Assembly (NCBI GenBank): GCA_016125555.1
Contig: WGLN01000009.1
Coordinates: forward strand, 1-64,000
Direction of reading: 5' to 3'
Length of the DNA stretch: 64,000 nucleotides
From: Porphyrobacter sp.
Lineage (GTDB): Bacteria; Pseudomonadota; Alphaproteobacteria; Sphingomonadales; Sphingomonadaceae
Positions 10,003-19,379 of this stretch are shown here, in pieces (the stretch's first letter is position 1; each line of letters starts with the position of its first letter). A program made the translations under genes and the position numbers. The notes below the pieces were generated by a model, which saw nothing but the letters and a program-made list of their open reading frames with translations, ran no database searches and was not told where the DNA came from.

Positions 10003-10699
10003 ATGACCACAAATCTCATATCCCCGCCCACCCGCCGCGGGCTGCTCGCCGGAGCGGCGGGCCTCGGCGCGCTCGCGCTGCTGCCCGGCTGCGCCACCAC
10101 CGGGGGCGGCTACAGCATGGAGGAGGCGGTGCGGCGCCTGCTGTTGCTCGCCGCCGACAATGCCTTCGCGCGGCTCACCGCCCCGGGCGGGTTCTGGGAC
10201 GAACAGGTCGCCCGCGTCGGGCTCGACGGGTTTCTCGGCGCGCGCGGCGACACGCTGTCGCGCATCCTCACCTCGCAGCTGTTCAAGGACCGGCTCGAGG
10301 AACGCTTCGCCAGCCTCGCCATCGAGGCGAGCTTCCGCGCCGCCGGTGGTGACCGACGCGGTCGAGGTGATCGGCCTTGCCAACGCGATCGAACTGGTGC
10401 GCGGCGGGCCCACGGCAGCGAGCACCTTCCTGCGGCAGGATATGGGGACCGCGCTGATCGACGCGATGGTGCCCGAACTCGCCGATGCGATCCGCCTGTC
10501 CCGCGACCCGCTGATGGGCGAGCTGCTCGGCGCGCTCGCCGGGGTCGACGTGGGCGGGCTGGCGATGCGCGTCTCGCGCGAGATCGACGATGCGGTGTGG
10601 GGCGAGATCGCGCGCGAGGAAGCCGCGATCCGTGCCGACCCGCGCAGCACCCGCGATCCGCTGCTGATCGGGGTGTTCGGGCTGGCGGGGCGGGTCTGA
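10003..10699 (+). pseudogene. DUF4197-family lipoprotein, interrupted by a frameshift
   Basis: The first ~112 codons from the ATG at 10003 encode a Tat-like/lipoprotein signal (SPPTRRGLLAGAAGLGALAL, lipobox before GCATT) and the N-terminal half of a DUF4197 protein. At about 10336-10346 the homologous reading moves to the next frame (offset +1) and continues PVVTDAVEVIGLANAIEL to the TGA at 10697-10699. Joined, the halves give about 230 residues with the DUF4197 hallmark GGPTAASTFLRQ. One extra base or two missing bases in a GCC/GCG run would explain it. It may be a real pseudogene or a sequencing error. Function of the family is unknown. Confidence 0.8.
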
Positions 10700-10818
10700 C
10701 GCGAGGAAGGGGGGCGCCGCGGGCTGGAGGGCAGCGCCCGCGACGCGGCATCGCCTTAGCCCGGCAGGTGTTCAGGAAGCGCCAGCGCGGGCCTAGGTGT
10801 TGGCGCGGGGGGCGCGGG

Positions 10819-11475
10819 TCAGAAGTGCCAGGTGACGGTGGCCATCGGAACGTGGCTCAGCCGGTCGCGCCGTTCGCCGCGCGGGGAGAGGATCAGCCAA
10901 TAGGCCGCGCCCGCGTCGAGCTTGGGCGCGACCTGGCGCGAGACGCCCAGCAGCGCGCGCCATTGCTCGGTCGAGGCGCCCTGACCCCGGCTGCGCCCCT
11001 GCAAGAGGCCGAGCCATTCGCCGCCGATGCTGCCGCGCCAGCCGCCGCCGAGCTTGCCGCTGATCTGGATGCGCTGGCGCAGCCGCAGTTCCATGCGGTC
11101 GGCACCGTCGAAGAACCGCTCCTCGATCCGGGTGCGCAGTTCGAGCCTGCCCGTGGTGTAGACCGCCTGCTGGAAGGGCCGCAGCTCGGTCGCGCCGCCG
11201 GCGTCGAGGATCATCGCCCCGCCGCCGAGGCGCAGACCCTCCGCCGCCGTCCGTTCCAGCGTGACGCGAAAGGTCTGCTGCGCATCGCCGCGCGCCTGTT
11301 CGCGCCAGCGCTGCGAGGCGTCGAGTGTCAGCCGCGTTCCATCGGCGATGTCGCCGGTGGCGCTTGCGACCAGCCAGAATTGCGTGTCCTCCTCCGCCGC
11401 CAGCGCTTTCGACGGTTGCCAAGCCGCCGCCATGGCGGCAAGCAGCAGCGGACAGCGCAGGCGCGGCGGAATCAT
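10819..11475 (-). CDS. DUF2490-type outer-membrane beta-barrel protein
   Basis: 218 residues with a signal peptide (cleavage after about residue 26, SKALAA|EE). Alternating amphipathic strands follow ([26 protein letters not shown]), and the C-terminus is aromatic, TWHF, the usual signal for outer-membrane barrel assembly. The pattern matches the DUF2490 family of small barrels, whose function is not known. It is convergent with the frameshifted DUF4197 gene and divergent from the transaldolase gene. Confidence 0.8.
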   Translation of the reverse strand: MIPPRLRCPLLLAAMAAAWQPSKALAAEEDTQFWLVASATGDIADGTRLTLDASQRWREQARGDAQQTFRVTLERTAAEGLRLGGGAMILDAGGATELRPFQQAVYTTGRLELRTRIEERFFDGADRMELRLRQRIQISGKLGGGWRGSIGGEWLGLLQGRSRGQGASTEQWRALLGVSRQVAPKLDAGAAYWLILSPRGERRDRLSHVPMATVTWHF

Positions 11476-11531
11476 CGCTTCGCCTTATGGCAGGGCCGTG
11501 CATTCAGGCCAGAGCAAACCGGGAGACCTTC

Positions 11532-12185
11532 GTGAAATTCTTCGCCGACACCGCCGAGATCGACGCCATCAAGGATCTCGCCGCCACCGGCCTGCTCGAC
11601 GGGGTGACCACCAACCCCTCGCTGATCGCTAAGTCGGGGCGGGATTTCATGGAGGTGACGAAGGAGATCTGCGCCATCGTCGACGGCCCGGTCAGCGCCG
11701 AGGTGGTCGCGCTTGACCACGCCACCATGATGAAGGAGGCCGAGGTCCTCAGGAAGATCGCCGACAATGTCTGCATCAAGGTGCCGCTGACCGTCGATGG
11801 CCTCAAGACCTGCAAGGCGCTGACCGGCGAGGGCACGATGGTCAATGTGACGCTGTGCTTCTCGGCCAACCAGGCGCTGCTTGCGGCGAAGGCGGGCGCG
11901 ACCTTCGTCTCGCCCTTCGTCGGCCGGCATGACGACAACGGCTTCGACGGGATGGACCTGATCGAGGACATCCGCCTGATCTACGACAACTACGCCTTCG
12001 CCACCGAGATTCTGGTGGCGAGCGTGCGCCACACCACCCATGTGTTGCAGGCGGCGAAAATCGGCGCCGACGTGATGACCGCGCCGCCCAAGGTGATCCA
12101 CGACCTGTTCAAGCATGTCCTCACCGACAAGGGCATCGAGGGCTTCCTCGCCGACTGGGCCAAGACGGGGCAGAGCATCCTTTAA
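11532..12185 (+). CDS. tal: small-type transaldolase / fructose-6-phosphate aldolase family
   Basis: 217 residues, the length of the short TalC/FSA subfamily rather than the ~320-residue TalB type. The Schiff-base lysine is K83 in NVCIKVPLT, and the family motifs [20 protein letters not shown] and VSPFVGR are present. It acts in the non-oxidative pentose phosphate pathway, moving a dihydroxyacetone unit between sugar phosphates. Start is GTG at 11532 after GGGAGACC. cobT begins three bases after the stop, so the two are probably one transcript. Transaldolase and FSA activities cannot be separated by eye. Confidence 0.92.
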   Translation: MKFFADTAEIDAIKDLAATGLLDGVTTNPSLIAKSGRDFMEVTKEICAIVDGPVSAEVVALDHATMMKEAEVLRKIADNVCIKVPLTVDGLKTCKALTGEGTMVNVTLCFSANQALLAAKAGATFVSPFVGRHDDNGFDGMDLIEDIRLIYDNYAFATEILVASVRHTTHVLQAAKIGADVMTAPPKVIHDLFKHVLTDKGIEGFLADWAKTGQSIL

Positions 12186-12188
12186 GCA

Positions 12189-14030
12189 ATGGCCGACCAG
12201 TCCCCTCTCGATCTGTTCAAGCAGGCGCTGACCGGCGCCAGCCGCGCGATCGCGCGCGATCCCGAGGTCGAGGTCGCGTGGAGCGCCGATGTGCCCGGCA
12301 GCGCGGGCAACCGCTTCCGCGTGCCGCTGCCGGGGCGCGATCTGCCCGCCGACCAGGTGACCGAGGCGCGCGGCTTTGCGGATAGCTTCGCGCTGAAGCT
12401 GCGCCACCACGACGCCGCGCTCCACGCCCGCGCCGCCCCGCCCGAACCCATCGCGCGGGCCTGCTACGACGCGATCGAGCAGGTGCGTTACGAGGCGCTG
12501 GGCGCCAACCGCTTCGGCGGGATCAAGGCCAATCTCGACGCCGCGACCGAACTGCGCACCGCGGGCGACAAGATCGTGCGCGCGCAGAATTCCTCCGAGG
12601 TGCCGCTCCAGACCGCGCTCGCGCTGCTGGTGCGCGAGGCGCTGACCGGCGAGGCGGTGCCCGAAAAGGCGCGCGGCGGGATCGAGCTGGTGCGCGACTT
12701 CCTCGAGGAGAAGGTCGGCGGCGACTTCGCGCAGCTGGCCGAGACAATCGCCGACCAGCAGGAATTCCAGAAGCTCGCGCTCGACATGCTGCGCGAACTC
12801 GACCTCACCCGGCCGACCGATGCCCCCGACGAGAACGAGGGCGAGGACAGCGAGGACGAGGACGGCGCCGAGGACGACCAGACCGGCGAGGACGAAAACC
12901 AGGGCGAGGGCGATCCGCAGTCCGCCGAGATGGCCGGCGACATGGCCGAGGGCGAGGGCGAGGGCAGCGAGATGTCCGAGGCCGAGACCGACTCGGAAAT
13001 GTCCGAGGGCGATCCGGGCGACGAGGGCGAGGCCTCCAACGCGCCCGTGCGCCCCAACCGCCCGCAGGCCGAAGTGCCGCCGAGCGTCGACTACAAGCCC
13101 TATACCACCCGCTTCGACGAGGAAGTCGCCGCCCCCGATCTGTGCGACGCCGAGGAACTCGATCGGCTCCGCGCCTATCTCGACAGCCAGCTGACCGGGC
13201 TGCAGGGCGTGGTGACGCGCCTCGCCAACCGCCTGCAGCGGCGGCTGATGGCGCAGCAGAACCGCAGCTGGGATTTCGACCAGGAGGAAGGCGTGCTGGA
13301 TGCGGCGCGGCTCAGCCGCGTGATCGTCTCGCCCGGCACCGCGCTCAGCTACAAGGTCGAGCGCGACGTCGAGTTCAAGGACACCATCGTCACGCTCCTC
13401 GTCGACAATTCGGGCTCGATGCGCGGGCGGCCGATCTCCATCGCCGCTATCAGCGCCGACATCCTCGCGCGCACGCTCGAGCGCTGCGGGGTCAAGACCG
13501 AGATCTTGGGCTTCACCACCCGTGCGTGGAAGGGTGGGCAGTCCAGGGAGGCCTGGCTCGCCGACGGCAAGCCGCAGAACCCGGGACGCCTCAACGACCT
13601 CCGCCACATCATCTACAAGCAGGCCGACGAGCCGTGGCGCCGCGCGCGCCGCAATCTCGGGCTGATGATGCGCGAGGGCCTGCTGAAGGAGAACATCGAC
13701 GGCGAGGCGCTGATCTGGGCGCATTCCCGCCTGCTCTACCGCCCCGAGGAACGCCGCATCCTGATGGTGATCTCCGACGGGGCGCCGGTGGACGATTCGA
13801 CGCTGAGCGTGAACTCGGCGGGCTATCTCGAAGCGCATCTGCGCAGCGTGATCGAATGGATCGAGAAGGTCTCGCCGGTGCAGCTGGTGGCCATCGGCAT
13901 CGGCCACGACGTGACCCGCTACTATCGCCGCGCGGTGACGATCATGGATGTCGAGCAGCTCGGCGGCACGATCATGGAACAGCTCGCCGAACTGTTCGAG
14001 GACGAGAAGGGCGTGAAGGGGCGGCGGTGA
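12189..14030 (+). CDS. cobT: CobT, cobaltochelatase subunit (VWA domain)
   Basis: 613 residues. An N-terminal helical region ([15 protein letters not shown]), a very acidic Asp/Glu-rich linker (about 205-290) and a C-terminal von Willebrand A domain with MIDAS motif DNSGSMRG match CobT. With the AAA+ protein CobS and CobN it inserts cobalt into hydrogenobyrinate diamide in aerobic B12 synthesis. Neither cobS nor cobN is in the window, so the partner genes are elsewhere, or the protein serves another chelatase-like role. It overlaps the next gene by four bases (GTGA). Confidence 0.9.
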   Translation: MADQSPLDLFKQALTGASRAIARDPEVEVAWSADVPGSAGNRFRVPLPGRDLPADQVTEARGFADSFALKLRHHDAALHARAAPPEPIARACYDAIEQVRYEALGANRFGGIKANLDAATELRTAGDKIVRAQNSSEVPLQTALALLVREALTGEAVPEKARGGIELVRDFLEEKVGGDFAQLAETIADQQEFQKLALDMLRELDLTRPTDAPDENEGEDSEDEDGAEDDQTGEDENQGEGDPQSAEMAGDMAEGEGEGSEMSEAETDSEMSEGDPGDEGEASNAPVRPNRPQAEVPPSVDYKPYTTRFDEEVAAPDLCDAEELDRLRAYLDSQLTGLQGVVTRLANRLQRRLMAQQNRSWDFDQEEGVLDAARLSRVIVSPGTALSYKVERDVEFKDTIVTLLVDNSGSMRGRPISIAAISADILARTLERCGVKTEILGFTTRAWKGGQSREAWLADGKPQNPGRLNDLRHIIYKQADEPWRRARRNLGLMMREGLLKENIDGEALIWAHSRLLYRPEERRILMVISDGAPVDDSTLSVNSAGYLEAHLRSVIEWIEKVSPVQLVAIGIGHDVTRYYRRAVTIMDVEQLGGTIMEQLAELFEDEKGVKGRR

Positions 14031-14380
14031 CGAAAGTCGAGACCGTAACACTGTGGCGCCCGACCGGTCCTGAGGAACTGGCGCTGGTTGAGCAGTCAGG
14101 CTGGAGGGCATGGCCCCCGCGACTGCCCGAGCAGCCGATCTTCTATCCGGTCACCACCGAGGAATATGCCATCAAGATCGCCCGCGACTGGAACGTGCGG
14201 GCGAGCGGTTCGGGCTATGTGACCCGCTTCGAGGTGCGCAAGGATTACCTCGACAGATTCGAGGTCCAGCTCGCAGGCGGCCGGGACCACGCTGAGTACT
14301 GGATTCCCGCGGAGGAACTTGACGATTTCAACGCCGCGATCGTTGGCACCATCGAAGTCACGAGGACATACCCCGAATGA
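14027..14380 (+). CDS. conserved small protein of unknown function (sometimes labelled ADP-ribosylation/crystallin J1)
   Basis: 117 residues from a GTG overlapping the cobT stop by four bases; its own stop overlaps the next ATG by four bases (ATGA), so translation is coupled on both sides. Conserved-looking features are [20 protein letters not shown] and [16 protein letters not shown]. From memory, similar proteins carry the uninformative label ADP-ribosylation/crystallin J1. I see no catalytic ADP-ribosyl-hydrolase motif, so I assign no function. Confidence 0.8.
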   Translation: MTKVETVTLWRPTGPEELALVEQSGWRAWPPRLPEQPIFYPVTTEEYAIKIARDWNVRASGSGYVTRFEVRKDYLDRFEVQLAGGRDHAEYWIPAEELDDFNAAIVGTIEVTRTYPE

Positions 14381-15039
14381 ACGTCACCGAAGCCGTCACC
14401 ACCCGCCGCTCGGTCCGCCAGTTTCTCGACAAGCCGGTGCCCTACGAGGTGATCCGCCGGGTGATGGACACCGCGCGCTGGGCGGCTTCGGGCTGCAATT
14501 ACCAGCCGTGGGAGGCGACCATCCTGACCGGCGAGCCATTGAAGGCGCTGCAGGCCAAGATCACCTCCACTCCTCCGCAGCAGCTCGAATATGATTGGGA
14601 CGCGCCCAAGCAGGAGGATGCCTACAAGCAGCGCCTCTACGGCATCTCCAAGGGGATGTTCGACGCGCTCGGCATCGCGCGCGACGACGGGGCGGCGCGC
14701 ATGGCGGCGATGGGACGCAACGCGACCAGCTTCGATGCGCCCGCGGTGATGTTCGTCTATTTCCCACGGCTGATGAAGGAGCCGCAGTGGTCGGACACGG
14801 GCATGTGGCTCGCCACCGTCGCGTTGCTGCTGCGCGAGGAGGGGCTCGACAGCTGCTTCCAGGAGTTCATGGCCTATTACGCCGACGTGATCCGCGATCA
14901 CATCGGCATCGACAAGGCGCGCTACATGTTCTTCTGCGGCATGGCGATCGGCTATCGCGACCCCGAGGCCCCGGTGAACAATTTCGAGCGCCAGCGCGTG
15001 CCGCTGGGCGAGCAGGTGCGGTTCATCGGCTGGGATTGA
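14377..15039 (+). CDS. nitroreductase family flavoprotein
   Basis: 220 residues. The N-terminus TTRRSVRQFLDKPVP, the AARWAASGCNYQPWEA segment and the C-terminal FCGMAIGYRDP give the FMN-binding nitroreductase fold. Such enzymes reduce nitroaromatics, quinones or enones with NAD(P)H; the physiological substrate is not deducible. The ATG overlaps the preceding stop (ATGA). cysS follows after 31 bases, so the run tal-cobT-unknown-nitroreductase could be one operon. Confidence 0.9.
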   Translation: MNVTEAVTTRRSVRQFLDKPVPYEVIRRVMDTARWAASGCNYQPWEATILTGEPLKALQAKITSTPPQQLEYDWDAPKQEDAYKQRLYGISKGMFDALGIARDDGAARMAAMGRNATSFDAPAVMFVYFPRLMKEPQWSDTGMWLATVALLLREEGLDSCFQEFMAYYADVIRDHIGIDKARYMFFCGMAIGYRDPEAPVNNFERQRVPLGEQVRFIGWD

Positions 15040-15070
15040 CCAGCCGCCCCGCTCCAAGCAAAGCGCGCGC

Positions 15071-16552
15071 ATGACCGACGCTGCCGTCCAGAACCCCCTG
15101 CGCCTGTTCAACTCGCTCACCCGCCGGCTGGAGGTGTTCGAGCCCGTCCATGCTGGCGAGGCGCGTGTCTATTCCTGCGGGCCGACGGTCTACAACTATC
15201 CGCATATCGGCAACATGCGCGCCTATGTCTTCGCCGATGTGCTGGGGCGCACGCTCTCGTGGAAAGGCTACAAGCTCACTCACGTCATCAACATCACCGA
15301 TGTCGGTCACCTCACCGACGATGCCGACGCGGGCGAGGACAAGATGGAGAAGATGGCGGCGGAGCGCGCGCAGTCGATGTGGGACATCGCCGAGCATTAC
15401 AAGCAGGCCTACTGGGCCGATGTCCGCGCGCTCAATATCCGCCAGCCGGCGCGCTGGACGGTGGCCACCGATTATGTCGAACAGATGATCGAGTTCGCGA
15501 AAGGCATTGCGGAGAAGCACTGCTACGAATTGGACAGCGGGCTCTATTTCGACGTCTCGACCGTGGCGGACTACGGGCGGCTGGCGCGGGCCAATACCGA
15601 AGAGGGCGAGGGCCGGATCGAGGCGGTCGAGGGCAAGCGCAATCCGCAAGACTTCGCGATCTGGCGCAAGACTCCGCCGGGCGAGAAGCGCCAGATGGAA
15701 TGGGACTCGCCGTGGGGCCGGGGCGCGCCGGGGTGGCATCTCGAATGTTCGGTGATGAGCGGCGCGGTGCTAGGCTTTCCCTTTGACATCCACACGGGCG
15801 GGATCGACCACCGCGAGATCCACCACCCCAACGAAATCGCGCAGAACCAGGCCCATTGCTGCACGAACGGATTGGACGACCCGAGGAACTCGGGCGCGCG
15901 GATCTGGATGCACAACAACTTCCTCGTCGAGCGCAGCGGCAAGATGAGCAAGTCCTCGGGCGAGTTCCTGCGGCTGCAATTGCTGATCGACAAGGGCTAC
16001 CACCCGCTCGCCTACCGGCTGATGTGCCTGCAGGCGCATTACCGCAGCGAGCTGGAGTTCAGCTGGGAAGGTCTGCAAGCTGCGCTGACGCGGTTGAAGC
16101 GGATGGTGATGGGTTTCGGCAAGTGGCGCGGCAAGCTGCCCGGAACCGATGTTCCGGGCGATAGCTGGGAGCGTGAGCGCGTCACCCGCGATCTGGTGGC
16201 GCGCTTCGATGCCGCCATTGCGAGCGACCTCAACACCGCCGAGGCGCTGACCGTGCTGGAGGAAATGCTGGCGCTGAAGAAGATCGCGCCCGAATGCGTG
16301 GTGACCGCGGCGGCGAAGATGGACACGGTGCTGGGCCTCGGCCTCGGCAGGCTGGAGCGGGCCGACCTGCGCATCCGCCCCAAGGCGGCGACCATCACCG
16401 AGGATCACATCGAGTCGTCGATTGAGTTCCGCAAAGAATTGCGGGCGCAACAGAACTACGCTGGTGCAGACCGGGTCCGCGACGAACTCGCCGCGGCTGG
16501 CGTCGAGGTGATGGACGGCGACCCGCTCGGATGGGAATGGAAGCTCGGCTGA
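15071..16552 (+). CDS. cysS: cysteinyl-tRNA synthetase
   Basis: 493 residues. Class I synthetase charging tRNA-Cys in the cytoplasm. The zinc-binding start (YSCGPTVYNYPHIGN) includes the HIGH-equivalent PHIGN; the second zinc cysteine lies in WHLECS, followed by HTGGIDHREIHHPNE; the KMSKS loop is GKMSKSSG. The C-terminal DALR/anticodon region is complete. Starts at ATG 15071. Confidence 0.97.
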   Translation: MTDAAVQNPLRLFNSLTRRLEVFEPVHAGEARVYSCGPTVYNYPHIGNMRAYVFADVLGRTLSWKGYKLTHVINITDVGHLTDDADAGEDKMEKMAAERAQSMWDIAEHYKQAYWADVRALNIRQPARWTVATDYVEQMIEFAKGIAEKHCYELDSGLYFDVSTVADYGRLARANTEEGEGRIEAVEGKRNPQDFAIWRKTPPGEKRQMEWDSPWGRGAPGWHLECSVMSGAVLGFPFDIHTGGIDHREIHHPNEIAQNQAHCCTNGLDDPRNSGARIWMHNNFLVERSGKMSKSSGEFLRLQLLIDKGYHPLAYRLMCLQAHYRSELEFSWEGLQAALTRLKRMVMGFGKWRGKLPGTDVPGDSWERERVTRDLVARFDAAIASDLNTAEALTVLEEMLALKKIAPECVVTAAAKMDTVLGLGLGRLERADLRIRPKAATITEDHIESSIEFRKELRAQQNYAGADRVRDELAAAGVEVMDGDPLGWEWKLG

Positions 16553-16574
16553 CCGGGCAGAACAGGGAACACCG

Positions 16575-17513
16575 ATGACCACGCTTGCGATTTCAGGCCT
16601 GATCCGCCCGCTGCTCGAACCGCGCCTGCCCAAGGACCTCGACGTGCGCTGGTTCATGACCCACGAGGAGGCGCTGGAGGCGGTCAAGGGCGCCGAGATC
16701 GGCTGGTTCGATTCGAACAGCAAGGAGGACATGGTGCGCTCGCTGATGGCCGCGACCGATCTCAAGTGGCTGAACTCGATCTATGCGGGCCTCGATTTCC
16801 TGCCCATGGACGTGCTGATCGAGCGCGGGATCACCGTCACCAACGGTGCGGGGATCAACGCCATCACCATCGCCGAATATGTGGTGATGGGGATGCTCAC
16901 CACCGCCAAGGGCTACCGCGAGGTGGTGCGCGCGCAGGATCGGCACGAATGGCTGCTCGACAGTCCCGGCAAGCGCGAGCTGGCGGGCTCGAAGGCGCTG
17001 CTGCTCGGCTATGGCGCGATCGGCAAGCTGATCCAGCCGCGGCTCGAAGCCTTCGATGTCGCGGTCAGCGTGGTGCGCCGCTCCGGGGGCGAGGGCACAC
17101 TGCGCCCCGACGAATGGCGCGCCCGGCTTGGCGAATTCGACTGGGTGATCCTCGCCGTCCCCGCCACGCCGGAGACCGAAGGCATGATCGGGGCGGAGGA
17201 GCTGGCGGCGATGAAGAGGGACGCCGTGATCGTGAACATCGCGCGCGGCAGCGTGATCGACCAGCCCGCGCTGGTCGCGGCGCTCGAGAACAAGGCGATC
17301 GGCGGGGCGTTCCTCGATGTCACCACCCCCGAGCCGCTGCCCGCGGACGATCCGCTGTGGAGCCTGCCCAACGCGCATGTCACCATGCACCTGTCGGGCC
17401 GCGCGCAGGACAAGATGTTCCTGCGCAGCGCCGACCGCTTCCTCGCCAATCTCGAGCGCTACCTGAAAGGTGAGCCGGTCGGCCCGGTGTTCGACCCGCG
17501 CCTCGGCTACTGA
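16575..17513 (+). CDS. D-2-hydroxyacid dehydrogenase family protein
   Basis: 312 residues, NAD(P)-dependent. The Rossmann motif is LLLGYGAIGKLI; the catalytic Arg is in NIARGSVIDQ; the catalytic His is probably in HVTMHLSGRAQ. The last replaces the usual TPH sequence and is slightly unusual. Substrates in this family include glyoxylate, hydroxypyruvate and 2-oxoacids; none can be chosen here. It lies 22 bases after cysS with GGGAACACC before the ATG. Confidence 0.88.
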   Translation: MTTLAISGLIRPLLEPRLPKDLDVRWFMTHEEALEAVKGAEIGWFDSNSKEDMVRSLMAATDLKWLNSIYAGLDFLPMDVLIERGITVTNGAGINAITIAEYVVMGMLTTAKGYREVVRAQDRHEWLLDSPGKRELAGSKALLLGYGAIGKLIQPRLEAFDVAVSVVRRSGGEGTLRPDEWRARLGEFDWVILAVPATPETEGMIGAEELAAMKRDAVIVNIARGSVIDQPALVAALENKAIGGAFLDVTTPEPLPADDPLWSLPNAHVTMHLSGRAQDKMFLRSADRFLANLERYLKGEPVGPVFDPRLGY

Positions 17514-17663
17514 ATACCGGCCCGCGCCTTGCGGCTTGGCGCATTTCTGCAATACTCGCGCGGAGTGAGCCGCCATCACGGTGCGGTCACACGCGCGCGC
17601 TAGCCGTGAGGGGCGCACGCGGGCGGAGCCGGGGAGGGCTCCGGCACAACGGGGGGAAGCAGC

Positions 17664-19346
17664 ATGAGCGACACGAAAAAGGCATCCGACCTGTTCATCG
17701 AATGCCTCGAGGCCGAGGGCGTCGAATACATCTTCGGGGTGCCGGGCGAGGAGAACCTTGATTTCCTCGAAAGCCTCTCGCACTCGAAGAAAATCAAGCT
17801 GATCCTCACCCGCCACGAACAGGGCGCAGGCTTCATGGCGGCGACCTATGGCCGCCACACCGGCAAGACCGGGGTATTCCTGGCGACGCTCGGTCCGGGT
17901 GCGACCAACATGGTCACCGCGGTCGCATATTCGCAGCTGGGTGGGATGCCGACGCTGGCGATCACCGGGCAGAAGCCGATCAAGAAATCGAAGCAGGGCC
18001 GCTTCCAGATCCTCGACGTGGTGGCGATGATGAGCCCGATCACCAAATACGCGCATCAGCTGGCCAGCGCCGACAATATCCCGAGCCGGGTGCGCGAGGC
18101 GATCAGGCTGGCCGAGGAGGAAAAGCCCGGCGCGGTGCATCTCGAGTTTCCCGAGGACATTGCCGAGGAGAAGACCACCAGCCGGCCCCTCGCGGCCAGC
18201 CTCGCCCGCCGTCCCAGTGCCGAGGCCAAGGCGGTGCGACAGGCGGTGGTGGCGATCGAGCAGGCGAAGTCCCCGATCCTCGTCATCGGCGCGGGCGCCA
18301 ACCGCAAGATGACGGGCCGGATGCTGCGGCAGTTCATCGACAAGACCGGCATCCCCTTCGTCACCACCCAGATGGGCAAGGGCGTGGTCGACGAACGCCA
18401 CCCGCTGTTCCTCGGCTGCGCGGCGCTGTCCGCCGGAGACTTCGTCCACCGCGCGATCGAGGACGCGGACTGCATCGTCAACATCGGCCACGATGTGATC
18501 GAGAAGCCGCCCTTCTTCATGCGGAACGATTGCGAGGGCCCGGTCGGCTCGGACAGCCCGCCCACGGTGATCCACGTCTCGACCAAGACCGCCGAGGTCG
18601 ACCCGGTCTATTTCCCGCAAATCGAGGTGATCGGCGACATCGCCAACGCGATCTGGCAGATCAAGGAGGACATCGTCCCGCAAGGGCGCTGGGACTTCAA
18701 GCGGATGCTCGAATACCGCGCCGCCGAACTCGCGCATACCGGGCCGCTGGCGGACGACGCGCGCTTCCCGATCTTCCCGCCGCATCTCGTCAAGCAGGTG
18801 CGCGGCGCCATGCCCGAGGACGGGATCATCTGCCTCGACAACGGGGTCTACAAGATCTGGTTCGCGCGCGGCTACACCGCCTACCTTCCCAACACCGTGC
18901 TGCTCGACAATGCGCTGGCGACGATGGGCGCAGGCCTGCCGAGCGCGATGATGAGCGCGATGCTCTATCCCGACCGCAAGGTGATGGCGATCTGCGGCGA
19001 CGGCGGCTTCATGATGAACAGCCAGGAGATGGAAACCGCGGTGCGCCTCGGCCTCAATCTCACCGTGCTGATCCTGCGCGACGATGCCTATGGCATGATC
19101 CGCTGGAAGCAGGCCAACATGGGGTTCAAGGATTTCGGCCTGACCTACGGCAACCCCGATTTCGTCGCCTATGCGGAAAGTTACGGCGCGATCGGGCACC
19201 GGGTGACGTCGAGCGAACACCTCACCGACCTGCTCGCCCACTGCCGCGACACGCCGGGGGTGCATCTCATCGATTGCCCGGTCGACTACAGCGAAAACGA
19301 CCAGATCCTCAACCACGATATCAAGCGGCTGAGCAAGGAGCTTTAG
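17664..19346 (+). CDS. acetolactate-synthase-like thiamine diphosphate enzyme
   Basis: 560 residues with the three ThDP-enzyme domains. The Pyr-domain glutamate is E52 (LTRHEQGAGFMAATYGR) and the PP-domain motif is CGDGGFMMNSQE. The middle domain resembles catabolic, FAD-independent acetolactate synthases more than biosynthetic IlvB, and no small regulatory subunit adjoins. Because an aldehyde dehydrogenase follows after 33 bases, another reading is a 2-oxoacid decarboxylase supplying an aldehyde. The ATG follows a GGGGGGAAGC ribosome site. Confidence 0.82.
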   Translation: MSDTKKASDLFIECLEAEGVEYIFGVPGEENLDFLESLSHSKKIKLILTRHEQGAGFMAATYGRHTGKTGVFLATLGPGATNMVTAVAYSQLGGMPTLAITGQKPIKKSKQGRFQILDVVAMMSPITKYAHQLASADNIPSRVREAIRLAEEEKPGAVHLEFPEDIAEEKTTSRPLAASLARRPSAEAKAVRQAVVAIEQAKSPILVIGAGANRKMTGRMLRQFIDKTGIPFVTTQMGKGVVDERHPLFLGCAALSAGDFVHRAIEDADCIVNIGHDVIEKPPFFMRNDCEGPVGSDSPPTVIHVSTKTAEVDPVYFPQIEVIGDIANAIWQIKEDIVPQGRWDFKRMLEYRAAELAHTGPLADDARFPIFPPHLVKQVRGAMPEDGIICLDNGVYKIWFARGYTAYLPNTVLLDNALATMGAGLPSAMMSAMLYPDRKVMAICGDGGFMMNSQEMETAVRLGLNLTVLILRDDAYGMIRWKQANMGFKDFGLTYGNPDFVAYAESYGAIGHRVTSSEHLTDLLAHCRDTPGVHLIDCPVDYSENDQILNHDIKRLSKEL

Positions 19347-19379
19347 GCGTTTCGTGCCACGTCATGCTGGAGAATTCGC

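Noticed and set aside
10345..11535. Continuation of the DUF4197 reading frame past the frameshift
   Set aside because: Composition turns Arg/Gly-rich and homology moves to the neighbouring frame; it also runs antisense to the DUF2490 gene.
16593..19316. 907-codon open frame antisense to the dehydrogenase and ThDP enzyme genes
   Set aside because: It spans two recognised genes and the gap between them on the other strand, with no domain signal.
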